Assembly: GCF_025136295.1 (NCBI RefSeq)
Contig: NZ_CP062788.1
Span: 1,395,001-1,459,000 of the forward strand
DNA from: Aestuariispira ectoiniformans
GTDB lineage: Bacteria > Pseudomonadota > Alphaproteobacteria > UBA8366 > Aestuariispiraceae
Reading direction: 5' to 3'
Length of the DNA: 64,000 bases
The notes under the pieces are model-generated. The model was given only the letters and a program-made list of their open reading frames with translations. It ran no database searches and had not been told where the DNA came from. Shown one piece after another: positions 9,876 through 18,303 of this stretch; positions within the stretch are counted from its first letter, which is position 1, and every line of letters begins with the position of its first letter. The translations under genes were made by a program, and so were the position numbers.

Positions 9876-10550
9876 TTAAGGGCGTTTGTATCCGGTTATC
9901 ATTGCCTTGGTGAGATTCTCGCGATGGACGATGCTGGCGAGAATTACACCGCCAATGTGCAGGATGACGAAGAACAGCATGGCATTTGCCAGAAGTTCAT
10001 GCAGTTCTTTCCAGAATCGCCCGGCACCGCTTTCATGGTCGCCGTGTCGGCCTTCCTCCTGCTCGTAATCGTCATCATGGTCCTGCAGGATCACCTGCGT
10101 ATTCGCGTCGCCCATCGGTGCTGCGACCTGGGTGAAGGAAGCCAGAGGGCCCGCGTTTTTCTCCGTGGCGTATAGTTCCAGTCCGACACCGACAGTGGCT
10201 GCCAGACCAATTAACAGCACGATCGCCATAGCGCCGCCCGCGGGGCTGTGGCCGATATGGCGTTTGGCCTTGAAGGTCATAAGGGCCAGCAGGTATTTCC
10301 ATATTGTGAAGGGGCCATAGAGAAAGTCTGCGAAACGCGCATGGCGCGGGCCGACGAAGCCCCAGATGATCCGCAAAATAACAAACACACCGATCGTATA
10401 CCCGGCCCAGACATGGAGTGTCAGGACGTCGTCTTCCGTAAAATAGGCGATGAAAAAGGCGGTTGCGACGACCCAGTGAGCGAGACGGACAAATATATCC
10501 CATACTTTAATGCTCGTTGCCGACGTTTGTGTGCCATGGCTATCGGACAT
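9876..10550 (-). CDS. Cytochrome b561 family protein
   Basis: The 224-residue integral membrane diheme-type cytochrome b has about four spans. Candidate axial histidines are in VRLAHWVVA (near 22), LTLHVWAGY (near 46), the LHELLANA helix (near 186) and FVILHIGG (near 199). A polar loop between helices 3 and 4 (about 155-180) is unusually rich in Asp, Glu and His and could bind metal. Proteins of this family pass electrons between quinones and periplasmic partners. It stands alone, convergent with the aldolase gene, so its partner is unknown. Confidence 0.85.
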   Translation of the reverse strand: MSDSHGTQTSATSIKVWDIFVRLAHWVVATAFFIAYFTEDDVLTLHVWAGYTIGVFVILRIIWGFVGPRHARFADFLYGPFTIWKYLLALMTFKAKRHIGHSPAGGAMAIVLLIGLAATVGVGLELYATEKNAGPLASFTQVAAPMGDANTQVILQDHDDDYEQEEGRHGDHESGAGRFWKELHELLANAMLFFVILHIGGVILASIVHRENLTKAMITGYKRP

Positions 10551-10655
10551 CGTGACCTACCCTCTCCGCAATCATGTCTCTCTTTGAGAAGTATTGTGGG
10601 GAATACAGATATGTCATTAATCGAGATTAACTTCGGTATACCTTCGTACAGAGGA

Positions 10656-11429
10656 TCAAGCCGCTTTCACGACAATGTCGTGCAGGATATCCCCCGCATG
10701 GGCCAGATGATCAGCCGCATTGGACAAATGCCGATACACCTCCCGTCTTTTCAACGCCTCCATGACAAAGGACAGTCCGCGGGCAACCGCCATGGACCGG
10801 TTCGGGTCCATGGGTTCCAGCAGCTTGGCGAGGTCTTCGTCTCCCTCCTTGTTCTGTTCTATGCGGCTGCGCAGGTAATGTTCCGGATCGAATAACTCTG
10901 CGATTGCTTTCCGGTAGACCTTCTCTGTCCGACGCTCTGATTTTCGAACGGAATTGGCGTGCAGGTCGGCGTCTGCGGGGGGCGACTTGAGCTTCACGAA
11001 ACCGGCCTGCAATTCGATTGCACCCTGACAGAGAATGCGGGCCATCTCCTGCGTATGGGCATCAGGGGTAACGTCGAGAATTTCCATTTCCCGGACCGTG
11101 GTCTTGGCGTAGTTGAGAACCTCATCTATGGCGGTGATGGCGCGGTAGATATCCTCGCGGTCAAAGGGCGTGGAAAAAGACCGGTTGAGAATGTCGATGT
11201 TGCGCAGTTTCAGCTTGTCGCCCCGATGCTCCAGATCACGGATTTCCAAGGCAAGTGCGGTGTCGCCTTCTGCCATATAGTTCACGAAGATTTCCATCGC
11301 CTCCACAACCAGGTCACATTGGTCGTTGAGGAGGCCATGGAAATCCGCCATGCGCGGGAAGAGGCTGTTCAGGAGCAACGAAACCCGCGACGGTTTTGCT
11401 CCCAAAATATCCGGCCTGTTTTCGTTCAT
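10656..11429 (-). CDS. PhoU-like DUF47 phosphate-transport accessory protein
   Basis: The 257-residue, mostly helical DUF47/PIT accessory protein belongs to the PhoU superfamily. Recognisable segments are FHGLLNDQCDLVVEAMEIF near the N terminus and the DLEHRGDKLK metal-binding type motif near residue 70. Such proteins partner PiT permeases and tune phosphate or metal-phosphate uptake. The start ATG at 11429 is 20 bases after the PiT stop; an open frame extends far upstream but is antisense-like overlap with the PiT gene. The pair is transcribed as PiT first, then this gene. Confidence 0.88.
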   Translation of the reverse strand: MNENRPDILGAKPSRVSLLLNSLFPRMADFHGLLNDQCDLVVEAMEIFVNYMAEGDTALALEIRDLEHRGDKLKLRNIDILNRSFSTPFDREDIYRAITAIDEVLNYAKTTVREMEILDVTPDAHTQEMARILCQGAIELQAGFVKLKSPPADADLHANSVRKSERRTEKVYRKAIAELFDPEHYLRSRIEQNKEGDEDLAKLLEPMDPNRSMAVARGLSFVMEALKRREVYRHLSNAADHLAHAGDILHDIVVKAA

Positions 11430-11449
11430 GATCTTTTCCTGCCTTCCGT

Positions 11450-12481
11450 TCAGAGGATAGCATGCTGCAAAGCGTAGAACCCGATGGAAAGAAGAGATGA
11501 TCCGGGAATGGTGATCAACCAGGCCCCGATGATCTCCCGGGCGCGTCGCCAGCGTACGGCCCTTGGGCGCTCTGAAGCGCCAATCCCCATGATTGCAGTG
11601 CTGACCACCTGGGTTGTTGATACCGGCCCGCCGAAAGAAGAGGCCGCCAGGATCACGCTGGCCGAGGTCAATTGCGCGTCGAGGGCGTGGATGGGCCGCA
11701 CCTTGTAAATCCCGAAACCCAATGTGCGGACAATCCGCCACCCACCGGCCAGCGTGCCCAGTGTAATAGCCGTCGAACTGGCGAGGATGACCCAGACAGG
11801 CACGTAGAACTCGGTTGTGATCCCACCCAGTACCAGCAGCATGGCGATGACCCCCATGCCTTTTTGGGCGTCGTTGGTCCCATGGGAAAACGCCAGGGCG
11901 GCGGTTGTGAACCATTGTATCCAGCGTAGGGGGCGGTTGGCGGAGGGTTTGGCGCCCCTCAAGGCAAACCGCATGATCCGGTGAATAATCCAGCCAACCG
12001 CAAAGCCGACGAAGGGGGAGAAGAGAAGGGCGGCCACTACTTTTACCACGCCGGTCAATCGGTGTTCCCCAAGTTCCGCAAGCCCCCAGACCACGTGATC
12101 CGGTCCGGCCCCCATAAGCACAGCCCCGATCAGGCCACCGACAAGCGCCTGTGACGAGGATGCGGGCAGGCCAAACCACCAGGTGATCAGATTCCACCCG
12201 ATCGCGCCGGCCAGACCGGACAGCACGATGGTAAGCGACGACAGTTCCTGCAAATCGGTTACATCGACGAAATTGCCGATTGTGTTGGCAACGGCGGTTC
12301 CGCCCAGGATTGGCCCGAGAAAGGTGAAAAAGGAAACCAGGACGGCTGCCTGGATCGGCGTCGTCGCCCGGGATGCAATAATGGTTGCCAGCATATTCGC
12401 CGCATCCTGCAGGCCGTTGGTATAGTCGAACACAAGAACCACGACCACGCCGATGATGGTGAGAACCATAACCGTCGTCAT
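11450..12481 (-). CDS. pit: PiT-family inorganic phosphate transporter
   Basis: The protein of about 343 residues has two inverted PiT repeats. The signature first repeat is NGLQDAANMLATIIASRA near residue 20, and the second is FSHGTNDAQKGMG near 195. About ten membrane spans are visible. It is a low-affinity phosphate (metal-phosphate) symporter. The ATG at 12481 has gggtga seven bases upstream; an ATG two codons earlier overlaps that site, and further 5' extension is polar and unlike the family. Confidence 0.92.
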   Translation of the reverse strand: MTTVMVLTIIGVVVVLVFDYTNGLQDAANMLATIIASRATTPIQAAVLVSFFTFLGPILGGTAVANTIGNFVDVTDLQELSSLTIVLSGLAGAIGWNLITWWFGLPASSSQALVGGLIGAVLMGAGPDHVVWGLAELGEHRLTGVVKVVAALLFSPFVGFAVGWIIHRIMRFALRGAKPSANRPLRWIQWFTTAALAFSHGTNDAQKGMGVIAMLLVLGGITTEFYVPVWVILASSTAITLGTLAGGWRIVRTLGFGIYKVRPIHALDAQLTSASVILAASSFGGPVSTTQVVSTAIMGIGASERPRAVRWRRAREIIGAWLITIPGSSLLSIGFYALQHAIL

Positions 12482-12649
12482 GGGCATTTCACCCGTGTTG
12501 CTGCTAGGATTTCCCCAAGGCCGGGCATTTGCCCCCTCCTTTGCCCTGTACTGTTTTTCCTTATTTTTCAGTTTAATACGAAATTCGGCGCGGGCACATG
12601 AAGAACTGTGCATCAACAGCAGGGTAGGATATTTTTTGCAAGCGGTGGG

Positions 12650-14392
12650 TCAGGCGGTCAGGGCTTCGGCCTTGGTGAGGCCTTCCCGCAGGTGCTGCAA
12701 GTCGGCCTCATTTGCGTAATGCATGGCGTCCAGGAATGCATCCACGGTGAATTCCGGATCAACCTGGGCGGCTTGGGTGAAATGGGCGGCGGCACGGCTG
12801 TCGCCAAGCCAGCCGAAAGAGGCTGCGGCAAAGGCGTGCTGAAGGGAATCCATGCTGGATAGATGCATGAATGCGTCGATTGCCTGATCATACTGACGTG
12901 CCGCGAAATGCGCCTTGCCCAGATGGCTCCAGAAGCGTTCCGGATGATGCGGGTTGAGACGCATCGCCTTTCGGATCCATTCGATCCCTTCCTCCGCTCG
13001 GCCAAGCCAGGTCAGTAACTCCCCCTGTTGAACAACCACCAGATCGTAATTGGGGTTGAGGGCAAGCGCGCGCTCCTGGTGGTACAGCGCCCGCGTCAGG
13101 TCATTCCGTGTGACGTTGATGGCGGCAAGGATGCGATGCACGTCGGCATCATAATCATCAAGGCTCTGTGCTTTTTCCAGCTCACGGACCACTTCTTCAA
13201 AGGTGCCTTCCAGGTCCTCCACCCATTGATAAGACCATGCCTGGCCAAGGATACAGCCGCGCCAGGCATGCGCATGGGCATAATCCGGGTCCAGGGAAAT
13301 AGCGCGCTCGATCAGCTTCTGCGCCTCGATATTCTCTTCTTTGTTGGACCGGTGATGGCGAACCTTCGCGGCCAGAACGCATTCATAGGCAGCAAGGCTT
13401 GTGGGCTTCTTCCGGACGAGCTGGTCTTGCTGGGCGGCCTCGACACGACCGGGCAGGGTGGCGACGATTGCGGCGGTTACCTCATCCTGCAGAGCGAAGA
13501 TATCATCAAGTTGGCGGTCGTATTTCTCTGCCCAGATATGGGAGTCAGTGGCGGTGTCGATTAACTGCACGGTGACGCGCAGGCGGTCGCCCGCCTTGCG
13601 GACACTTCCTTCCACCAGATATTGGGCGCCCAGTTTTTCCGCCACCTCTCTCAGGTTTACGGCCTGCCCTTTGTAGACGAAGGTGGAGTTGCGCGAGATG
13701 ACAAATAATTCGTGGCGGCGTGACAGCTCCGTCAGGATGTCTTCGGTCAGGCCATCGACGAAATATTCCTGTTCCGGATCGCCGCTCATATTGGTGAAGG
13801 GCAGCACGGCGATGGATGGTTTGACGACTGCGCGCGGCTCCGCCTTCTCATCGATGCCGTATGTTGTCTTCGGTTCCTCATCCATCCGGACCTGCCAGAC
13901 CCGGATCGGGCGGGCGATATTCTTGAGCGATTTTTCCCCGAGGTCCTCGAAGGCGACAGTGAGCCGGTTGGCAACCTGTTCATGAACGGCATGGGAAACG
14001 CTGATGCCGCCGACATCGGCAATCTGTTCAAGGCGTGCGGCAACATTAACGCCATCGCCATAGATATCGTCCTCATCGAAGATGATGTCGCCGAGATTGA
14101 TCCCGATGCGAAACTGGATGCGCCGGTCCGCCGCCACATCCGTATTGCGGCGACGCATGCGGGTCTGGACCTCAACGGCACAGCGGACGGCATCCGCCAC
14201 GGACTGAAACTCCACCAGCAGGCCGTCGCCGGTGGTTTTGATGATATGTCCCTGGTTTTTTTCGATGGCCGGGTCGATCAGTTCGATCCTGTGGCTGCGC
14301 AATCGCGCGAGGGTTCCTTCCTCGTCGGCACCCATCAGCCGGGAGTATCCCGCCATATCGGCGGCAAGAACGGCGGCAAGTCTGCGTTCCAT
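12650..14392 (-). CDS. Class III adenylate/guanylate cyclase with TolB-like and TPR domains
   Basis: In the 580-residue protein, residues 1-165 are a class III cyclase catalytic domain. Metal-binding aspartates lie in AADMAGYSRL and KTTGDGLLVEF, and the conserved FRIGINLGDI and GDGVNVAARLE segments follow. Residues 190-320 match the TolB-like segment that often follows this cyclase type (SIAVLPFTNMSGDPEQ, then DGLTEDILTELSR). The C-terminal 230 residues are TPR-like helical repeats. No transmembrane segment is obvious. It probably makes cAMP in response to protein interactions through the TPRs. The catalytic metal residues look intact, so an active enzyme is likely. Confidence 0.9.
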   Translation of the reverse strand: MERRLAAVLAADMAGYSRLMGADEEGTLARLRSHRIELIDPAIEKNQGHIIKTTGDGLLVEFQSVADAVRCAVEVQTRMRRRNTDVAADRRIQFRIGINLGDIIFDEDDIYGDGVNVAARLEQIADVGGISVSHAVHEQVANRLTVAFEDLGEKSLKNIARPIRVWQVRMDEEPKTTYGIDEKAEPRAVVKPSIAVLPFTNMSGDPEQEYFVDGLTEDILTELSRRHELFVISRNSTFVYKGQAVNLREVAEKLGAQYLVEGSVRKAGDRLRVTVQLIDTATDSHIWAEKYDRQLDDIFALQDEVTAAIVATLPGRVEAAQQDQLVRKKPTSLAAYECVLAAKVRHHRSNKEENIEAQKLIERAISLDPDYAHAHAWRGCILGQAWSYQWVEDLEGTFEEVVRELEKAQSLDDYDADVHRILAAINVTRNDLTRALYHQERALALNPNYDLVVVQQGELLTWLGRAEEGIEWIRKAMRLNPHHPERFWSHLGKAHFAARQYDQAIDAFMHLSSMDSLQHAFAAASFGWLGDSRAAAHFTQAAQVDPEFTVDAFLDAMHYANEADLQHLREGLTKAEALTA

Positions 14393-14593
14393 GCTTTTTC
14401 CTCACCAATGCCTGATTTTAGCAGGTTGCCGGTCTCTGCAAAAGTGTCATGGAGGGAAACCCTGTAAGGAAATTTGCAACTATGCGCTTCCAATAATTAG
14501 ATATGCTGTCTAAACTTTACGATGATTGCTAAGCCTTTTGTATAAAAGGGTTTTAAGCAAGTCGATATTCAACAATGAAGCATGAGGATGTCT

Positions 14594-15307
14594 ATGCCGC
14601 TCCCAGTTCGTTATCTTCAGGTTGTTTTGGATATTTCAGACAATGACCATCAGGGGCGGATGTTCGAACATTACATGCACGAACTGTTACCGACTTTCAT
14701 GGAGAAACCCTGGCCGGGTTGGGAGTTGTTTCTTTCCGCGCAACGCACGCCCAGCCGTGTTCCGTCGACGGAACCGGATGACCGCGACTACAAAAGTTAC
14801 CTCCATATCTGGCGGCTGCGTGACTACAACTCACTGCCGTATCTGATGGAATATTTTGACGACGATGAGGTTTATAGGAATCTCAATGCGATGGTCCTGC
14901 GGGAGACGCAGGAACTGACCGGGGCCATGGTCTATAACCCGCAGAACAATATGCCGTCGTTCCGACCGCCTGAGGGGACCCGTTTTTTTCTGTATACGGA
15001 AATGAATATGGTCCAGTCACCGGAGGTCCTGTCGGAATACAGGACGTTCATGATTGACGCGGCCAATGACCCAAGCTCGCCGCTGTCTGAAGCATTCGAC
15101 TGGCGAATGGTCCAGGGCACCTATTCACAGACCGGGCGGCTGCGCCGTTATATCACCATATTTTCTACCTCCTCACCGTTGCCGCAGGCGCAGGAAGCGA
15201 TCGACTGGCTCTTTGAACAGCCGGAGGTTCAAAATGCGGTAGTTGGCGGCAAGGACGGTATCGTCTGGAAACTTTACGAACCCATCAGTTATCTAAACGA
15301 ACAGTGA
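14594..15307 (+). CDS. Protein of unknown function with two related alpha/beta halves
   Basis: I do not recognise this 237-residue protein. Two halves look related: about residues 50-100 (YKSYLHIWRLRD, then LPYLMEYFDDDEVYRNL) and about 185-230 (RRYITIFSTS, then AIDWLFEQPEVQNAV). Each has a beta strand followed by an amphipathic helix, suggesting a duplicated dimeric alpha-beta-barrel (NIPSNAP/ABM-like) fold; this is inference. There is no signal peptide or membrane segment. The ATG at 14594 is chosen because gagga lies five bases upstream. It converges on tfuA with only five bases between stop codons, and neighbours give no functional hint. Confidence 0.75.
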   Translation: MPLPVRYLQVVLDISDNDHQGRMFEHYMHELLPTFMEKPWPGWELFLSAQRTPSRVPSTEPDDRDYKSYLHIWRLRDYNSLPYLMEYFDDDEVYRNLNAMVLRETQELTGAMVYNPQNNMPSFRPPEGTRFFLYTEMNMVQSPEVLSEYRTFMIDAANDPSSPLSEAFDWRMVQGTYSQTGRLRRYITIFSTSSPLPQAQEAIDWLFEQPEVQNAVVGGKDGIVWKLYEPISYLNEQ

Positions 15308-15312
15308 GGCGG

Positions 15313-16656
15313 CTACTGCAATCGGTTCTCGAACAGGTATTCGCGCGCCAGGGCCTGGATGAAGGAATAGCGGTTGTGGATACCCAGTGACCGGCAGTAG
15401 CTGTCTATGTCTGCCGGTCGCGCCTGCCCGCCCCGCTGTTCAAAATACCAGGAAATGAGGTCCTCCTCTGTAAGGCCGCAGGAATCCAGACTGGCATTTT
15501 CCAGCCCTATTTCCTCTAGATAGCGGGCCTTTGCAAGGGCGCGCCCCATGTAACGGTCAAAACATCCCAAGGTACGAAGCGTATCGGGCAGTTGCTGGAT
15601 CGTTGCATCCTGGAAAAACGTTTCAACATGCCCGATGATCGTTTCCTGCCGGATCAATGTGGTCAGGCCGTCTTCATCAAGACCCTGCCGTGCCATCCAT
15701 TCTGCAATCTGTTCCGGGGTGCGTAGTCCGCGTTGATGGAAAAATGTGTGCAGGACTTCCCGGAACCGTTGTTGATCCACGGAAATGCCCTGTCTGCTGC
15801 CTTCCTGCAGGGCAAGCGCGCGCGACGCCGCCCGCGGCATGATCTGATTATAGTCCTGGCCGCCGAGGCGCAGTTCGTCGAGCAGCAATTGCGTGAGCGG
15901 TTTGTTGGATGTGCCTCCCCGTGAACGTTGTCCGGCATCCCGTGTCGCCTGCTCCCACGTGTCGGTATGTTCGAAGTGATAGCCAACCTGCTTGGGCGGA
16001 AAGTCGCCGGAATGTGAGGCTTTGATATGGTTCAGGAGCGCAATGGCATCCAATCGCTTCTGGTCCACCTTGTTGGTGGGCAGCCAGCCTTCAAGGGCGT
16101 TCAGCTCCGCTTCGGGAAGTCTGGCTTCCCTGCCTTTTGCGATCACGCCCGCGTAGGTGCGGGAAGGATAATACATCCGTTTTGCAAGCACGGTCAGGGT
16201 AGCAGCGGTGTGTTCTGAAATAGTCCCTTCGCCGGCGGCCTTTGCAAAAGTTGTGCGGATATTGACCATGGCCTCGGAGGTGATTGGATAGCCGAGTTCA
16301 CGTGGTCCATGTGTGACGGCAACCTCGTCGTCATCTTCCAGTTCACAAGTGGCAAATGCTTCATATACATGTCCGATTCCGGTCATGCCGAATGGTGCCA
16401 GTTCGGCTGCGCGAAGCGCACCCATGCTGGATGCCCCGTAAACATGGATACCCTCCTTCATGGCCCATAACACTTCCTTGTGCCAGACGGCGGGGACCTG
16501 CTCGAAATAACCATCAATCAGGGCAATGACTTTGGTCCCTTCGGACGCGGCATTGTAAAGATCGCCTTGTGCGGCGGGCGGGCGGAAATCCGCATCCAGG
16601 AATTCTTTCGCCTCGGAAGGGGGCAGGCTTGGCCCCAGAAACACGGTTATACTCAT
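15313..16656 (-). CDS. TfuA-like protein (YcaO partner)
   Basis: In the 447-residue protein, the N-terminal 200 residues match the TfuA core: it begins ITVFLGPSLP and carries the hallmark IHVYGASSMGALRAAEL near residue 75. The C-terminal 240 residues are helical and of no family I recognise. TfuA proteins work with YcaO enzymes to install backbone thioamides (methyl-coenzyme M reductase glycine, thioviridamide-type peptides) and occur in the trifolitoxin cluster. The start codon overlaps the YcaO stop (ATGA), so the two are translationally coupled. The expected role is to help the YcaO modify a peptide backbone. Confidence 0.88.
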   Translation of the reverse strand: MSITVFLGPSLPPSEAKEFLDADFRPPAAQGDLYNAASEGTKVIALIDGYFEQVPAVWHKEVLWAMKEGIHVYGASSMGALRAAELAPFGMTGIGHVYEAFATCELEDDDEVAVTHGPRELGYPITSEAMVNIRTTFAKAAGEGTISEHTAATLTVLAKRMYYPSRTYAGVIAKGREARLPEAELNALEGWLPTNKVDQKRLDAIALLNHIKASHSGDFPPKQVGYHFEHTDTWEQATRDAGQRSRGGTSNKPLTQLLLDELRLGGQDYNQIMPRAASRALALQEGSRQGISVDQQRFREVLHTFFHQRGLRTPEQIAEWMARQGLDEDGLTTLIRQETIIGHVETFFQDATIQQLPDTLRTLGCFDRYMGRALAKARYLEEIGLENASLDSCGLTEEDLISWYFEQRGGQARPADIDSYCRSLGIHNRYSFIQALAREYLFENRLQ

Positions 16657-17954
16657 ACGGTTTTGCTTTTCAGAATTTCCTGGGCGCGCCTGCCTGGGAT
16701 ATAGCCCGGCGCATCGTGCAGGCCTTCAAGTCCGGGAATTATGACCCGGACAAATGCCATATCCGGAATCCGGCTTTGCAGGTCTATGGCGATGGTCTGT
16801 TTAATGCTGACGGCTTTAAGCTGCTGTAAAAGATGGCTCAGATCATCGTCCAGGGATTGTCCGCTGTAATCCGGTGTGTTTTCAAACTGGCGCAGTGGAC
16901 CTTTGGCGGTTTCAGCCAGATCACGGTTGACTTGCGCAATGCGGTCCGGGTTTCGGGACAGGTCGAACATATCTCTATGGGCGTCATCGCGTGCGCCTGC
17001 AATATAGGTGAGGCGCGTTTGCGCCGCCTCCGTCAGGGCCCGGAGCAAGGCAATGTTCCGGCTGGGATGTGTGCCGCTGCCGTGGCTTGAATAAAACTGT
17101 CCGAGATGATTGGACTGTTTGTCCACGAGACAGCACACGAATGACGCGATGCCGATATCGGTGCTGATATCCCATACGGCCACGGTCATCTCGGCCCGTT
17201 GCAGTTTCTCAAGGACGTCACGGCAGTCCGGATCGCGAAGAGAGCACAAATCCATTCGACCGACCGGGTTGGCGGTTCCGCCTTGCAAGCTCCACAACGC
17301 CAGGGCGTCGCGCTCAACAAGTTCGCAAATACCGTGATTGATGGCTTCCAGGCGGTGGTTGCCGGATGCCAGCCCGTTTGAACTCATCAGGAAGTTGCCG
17401 CTGCCCGTCGGAAGGGGGCGCGTATAGTTTGTATGCACCATCTCATAGGGGACCCAGGTCTCCCGGTCGGAGAGCATGTCATCGCCTTCGCACCACAAAA
17501 GGGGTTTGTCTACGCTGAAGTTGCTGACGCTGAGGCGGGGCAACGCGTCCGTGTCCGCAATGAGGCGGGTTTGGGCCATTTCGTCTGCGCTGGCCAAGAT
17601 AAGAGGCAACTGGAGGTGTTCTGCGTGAAAGGATTCAATCGCCTCCATTATGCCGGAAACCCTCGCCGCTGTTTCTGTCAGGCCTTTACCCTGTGAAACG
17701 GCGATAGAGCGTGCGTTGGGACGATAGACGGCAAACACAGGCACGCCGATCCGGTCAAGGCCGGTAATGTTGGCAACCCGGGTAATGCCCATTTCCAATA
17801 GGTACGGCTTGATTTTATTTAATGTTTCCGAAGGGCTGATCAGGCGGTGGGTGCCTCGGTCAAAGCCTTTCTCTGCCGCAGTATCACTAATGTGTAATGG
17901 GGAAGGTGGAATACCACCGTCCCCATCATTTTTAAGATTTCTACCGAACTGCAA
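16653..17954 (-). CDS. YcaO-domain ATP-dependent cyclodehydratase/thioamidase
   Basis: In the 433-residue protein, the YcaO domain spans nearly the whole length. Visible motifs are THRLISPSETL at the start, GITRVANITGLDRIGVPVF near 60, the ATP-binding helices SGIMEAIESFHAE near 103 and ICELVERDALALW near 210, and SHGSGTHPSRNIALLRALTEAAQ near 290. YcaO enzymes phosphorylate a backbone amide oxygen and add a Cys/Ser/Thr side chain or sulfide. The C terminus lacks the proline-rich tail of many azoline-forming YcaOs. The only in-frame start before the conserved region is TTG, two bases after the stop of the small upstream gene, with no clear ribosome-binding site. Coupling to that peptide is therefore likely. 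Confidence 0.92.
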   Translation of the reverse strand: MQFGRNLKNDGDGGIPPSPLHISDTAAEKGFDRGTHRLISPSETLNKIKPYLLEMGITRVANITGLDRIGVPVFAVYRPNARSIAVSQGKGLTETAARVSGIMEAIESFHAEHLQLPLILASADEMAQTRLIADTDALPRLSVSNFSVDKPLLWCEGDDMLSDRETWVPYEMVHTNYTRPLPTGSGNFLMSSNGLASGNHRLEAINHGICELVERDALALWSLQGGTANPVGRMDLCSLRDPDCRDVLEKLQRAEMTVAVWDISTDIGIASFVCCLVDKQSNHLGQFYSSHGSGTHPSRNIALLRALTEAAQTRLTYIAGARDDAHRDMFDLSRNPDRIAQVNRDLAETAKGPLRQFENTPDYSGQSLDDDLSHLLQQLKAVSIKQTIAIDLQSRIPDMAFVRVIIPGLEGLHDAPGYIPGRRAQEILKSKTV

Positions 17955-17956
17955 AA

Positions 17957-18181
17957 TTATACGTCAGGTTTGATGGCACTCAGGTCGACCAGATAGCAGG
18001 CAGACCCGATGCCTTCACCGGTCTGTGAGACCGAGCCCAGGATAGAGCCGCGGGATACCAATTGTTGAACTTCTGCCTTCAGATCATCCGGCAGCTTTTC
18101 TTTCTGCCATGCTTCTGCAGGTACATAATAGATTTCAGAACCCCATTTAATTGCGAGACCATGATCATATTTATTCGCCAT
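17957..18181 (-). CDS. Small peptide, candidate RiPP precursor for the YcaO-TfuA pair
   Basis: I recognise no family for this 74-residue product. Residues 1-45 are charged and partly helical (MANKYDHGLAIKWGSEIYYV at the start, a Lys/Glu/Asp-rich middle). Residues 45-62 are rich in Gly, Ser and Thr and end in the only cysteine, Cys62 (GEGIGSAC), followed by a 12-residue tail ending KPDV. That leader/core layout and its position two bases before the YcaO gene suggest the substrate peptide. The ATG at 18181 has gggag 11 bases upstream. A GTG four codons earlier is possible but would overlap that site. No modification can be proven from sequence. Confidence 0.75.
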   Translation of the reverse strand: MANKYDHGLAIKWGSEIYYVPAEAWQKEKLPDDLKAEVQQLVSRGSILGSVSQTGEGIGSACYLVDLSAIKPDV

Positions 18182-18193
18182 GATTTTTCGCAC

Positions 18194-18303
18194 TCCCTAT
18201 TGATTGAAAAGAAAGATAAGCTAGCAATCAAATCGAGAGTGGTGAAGAAAAAAGTGAATGATTAGTGTTGCTTAACATTTGTATTAAATTTTTTGTTTCT
18301 TTC
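18194..18303 (-). other. AT-rich gap between the iron-importer operon and the YcaO cassette
   Basis: This 110-base gap is clearly richer in A and T than the flanking genes. I see no hairpin followed by T residues and no convincing promoter hexamer pair. It cannot be told from sequence whether the peptide-YcaO-TfuA genes share the upstream iron transcript or have their own. Confidence 0.5.

Noticed and set aside
10656-12197. A 513-codon reading that would fuse a long N-terminal segment to the DUF47 protein
   Set aside because: The first 256 codons overlap the PiT gene in another frame and resemble nothing; a normal start lies at 11429.
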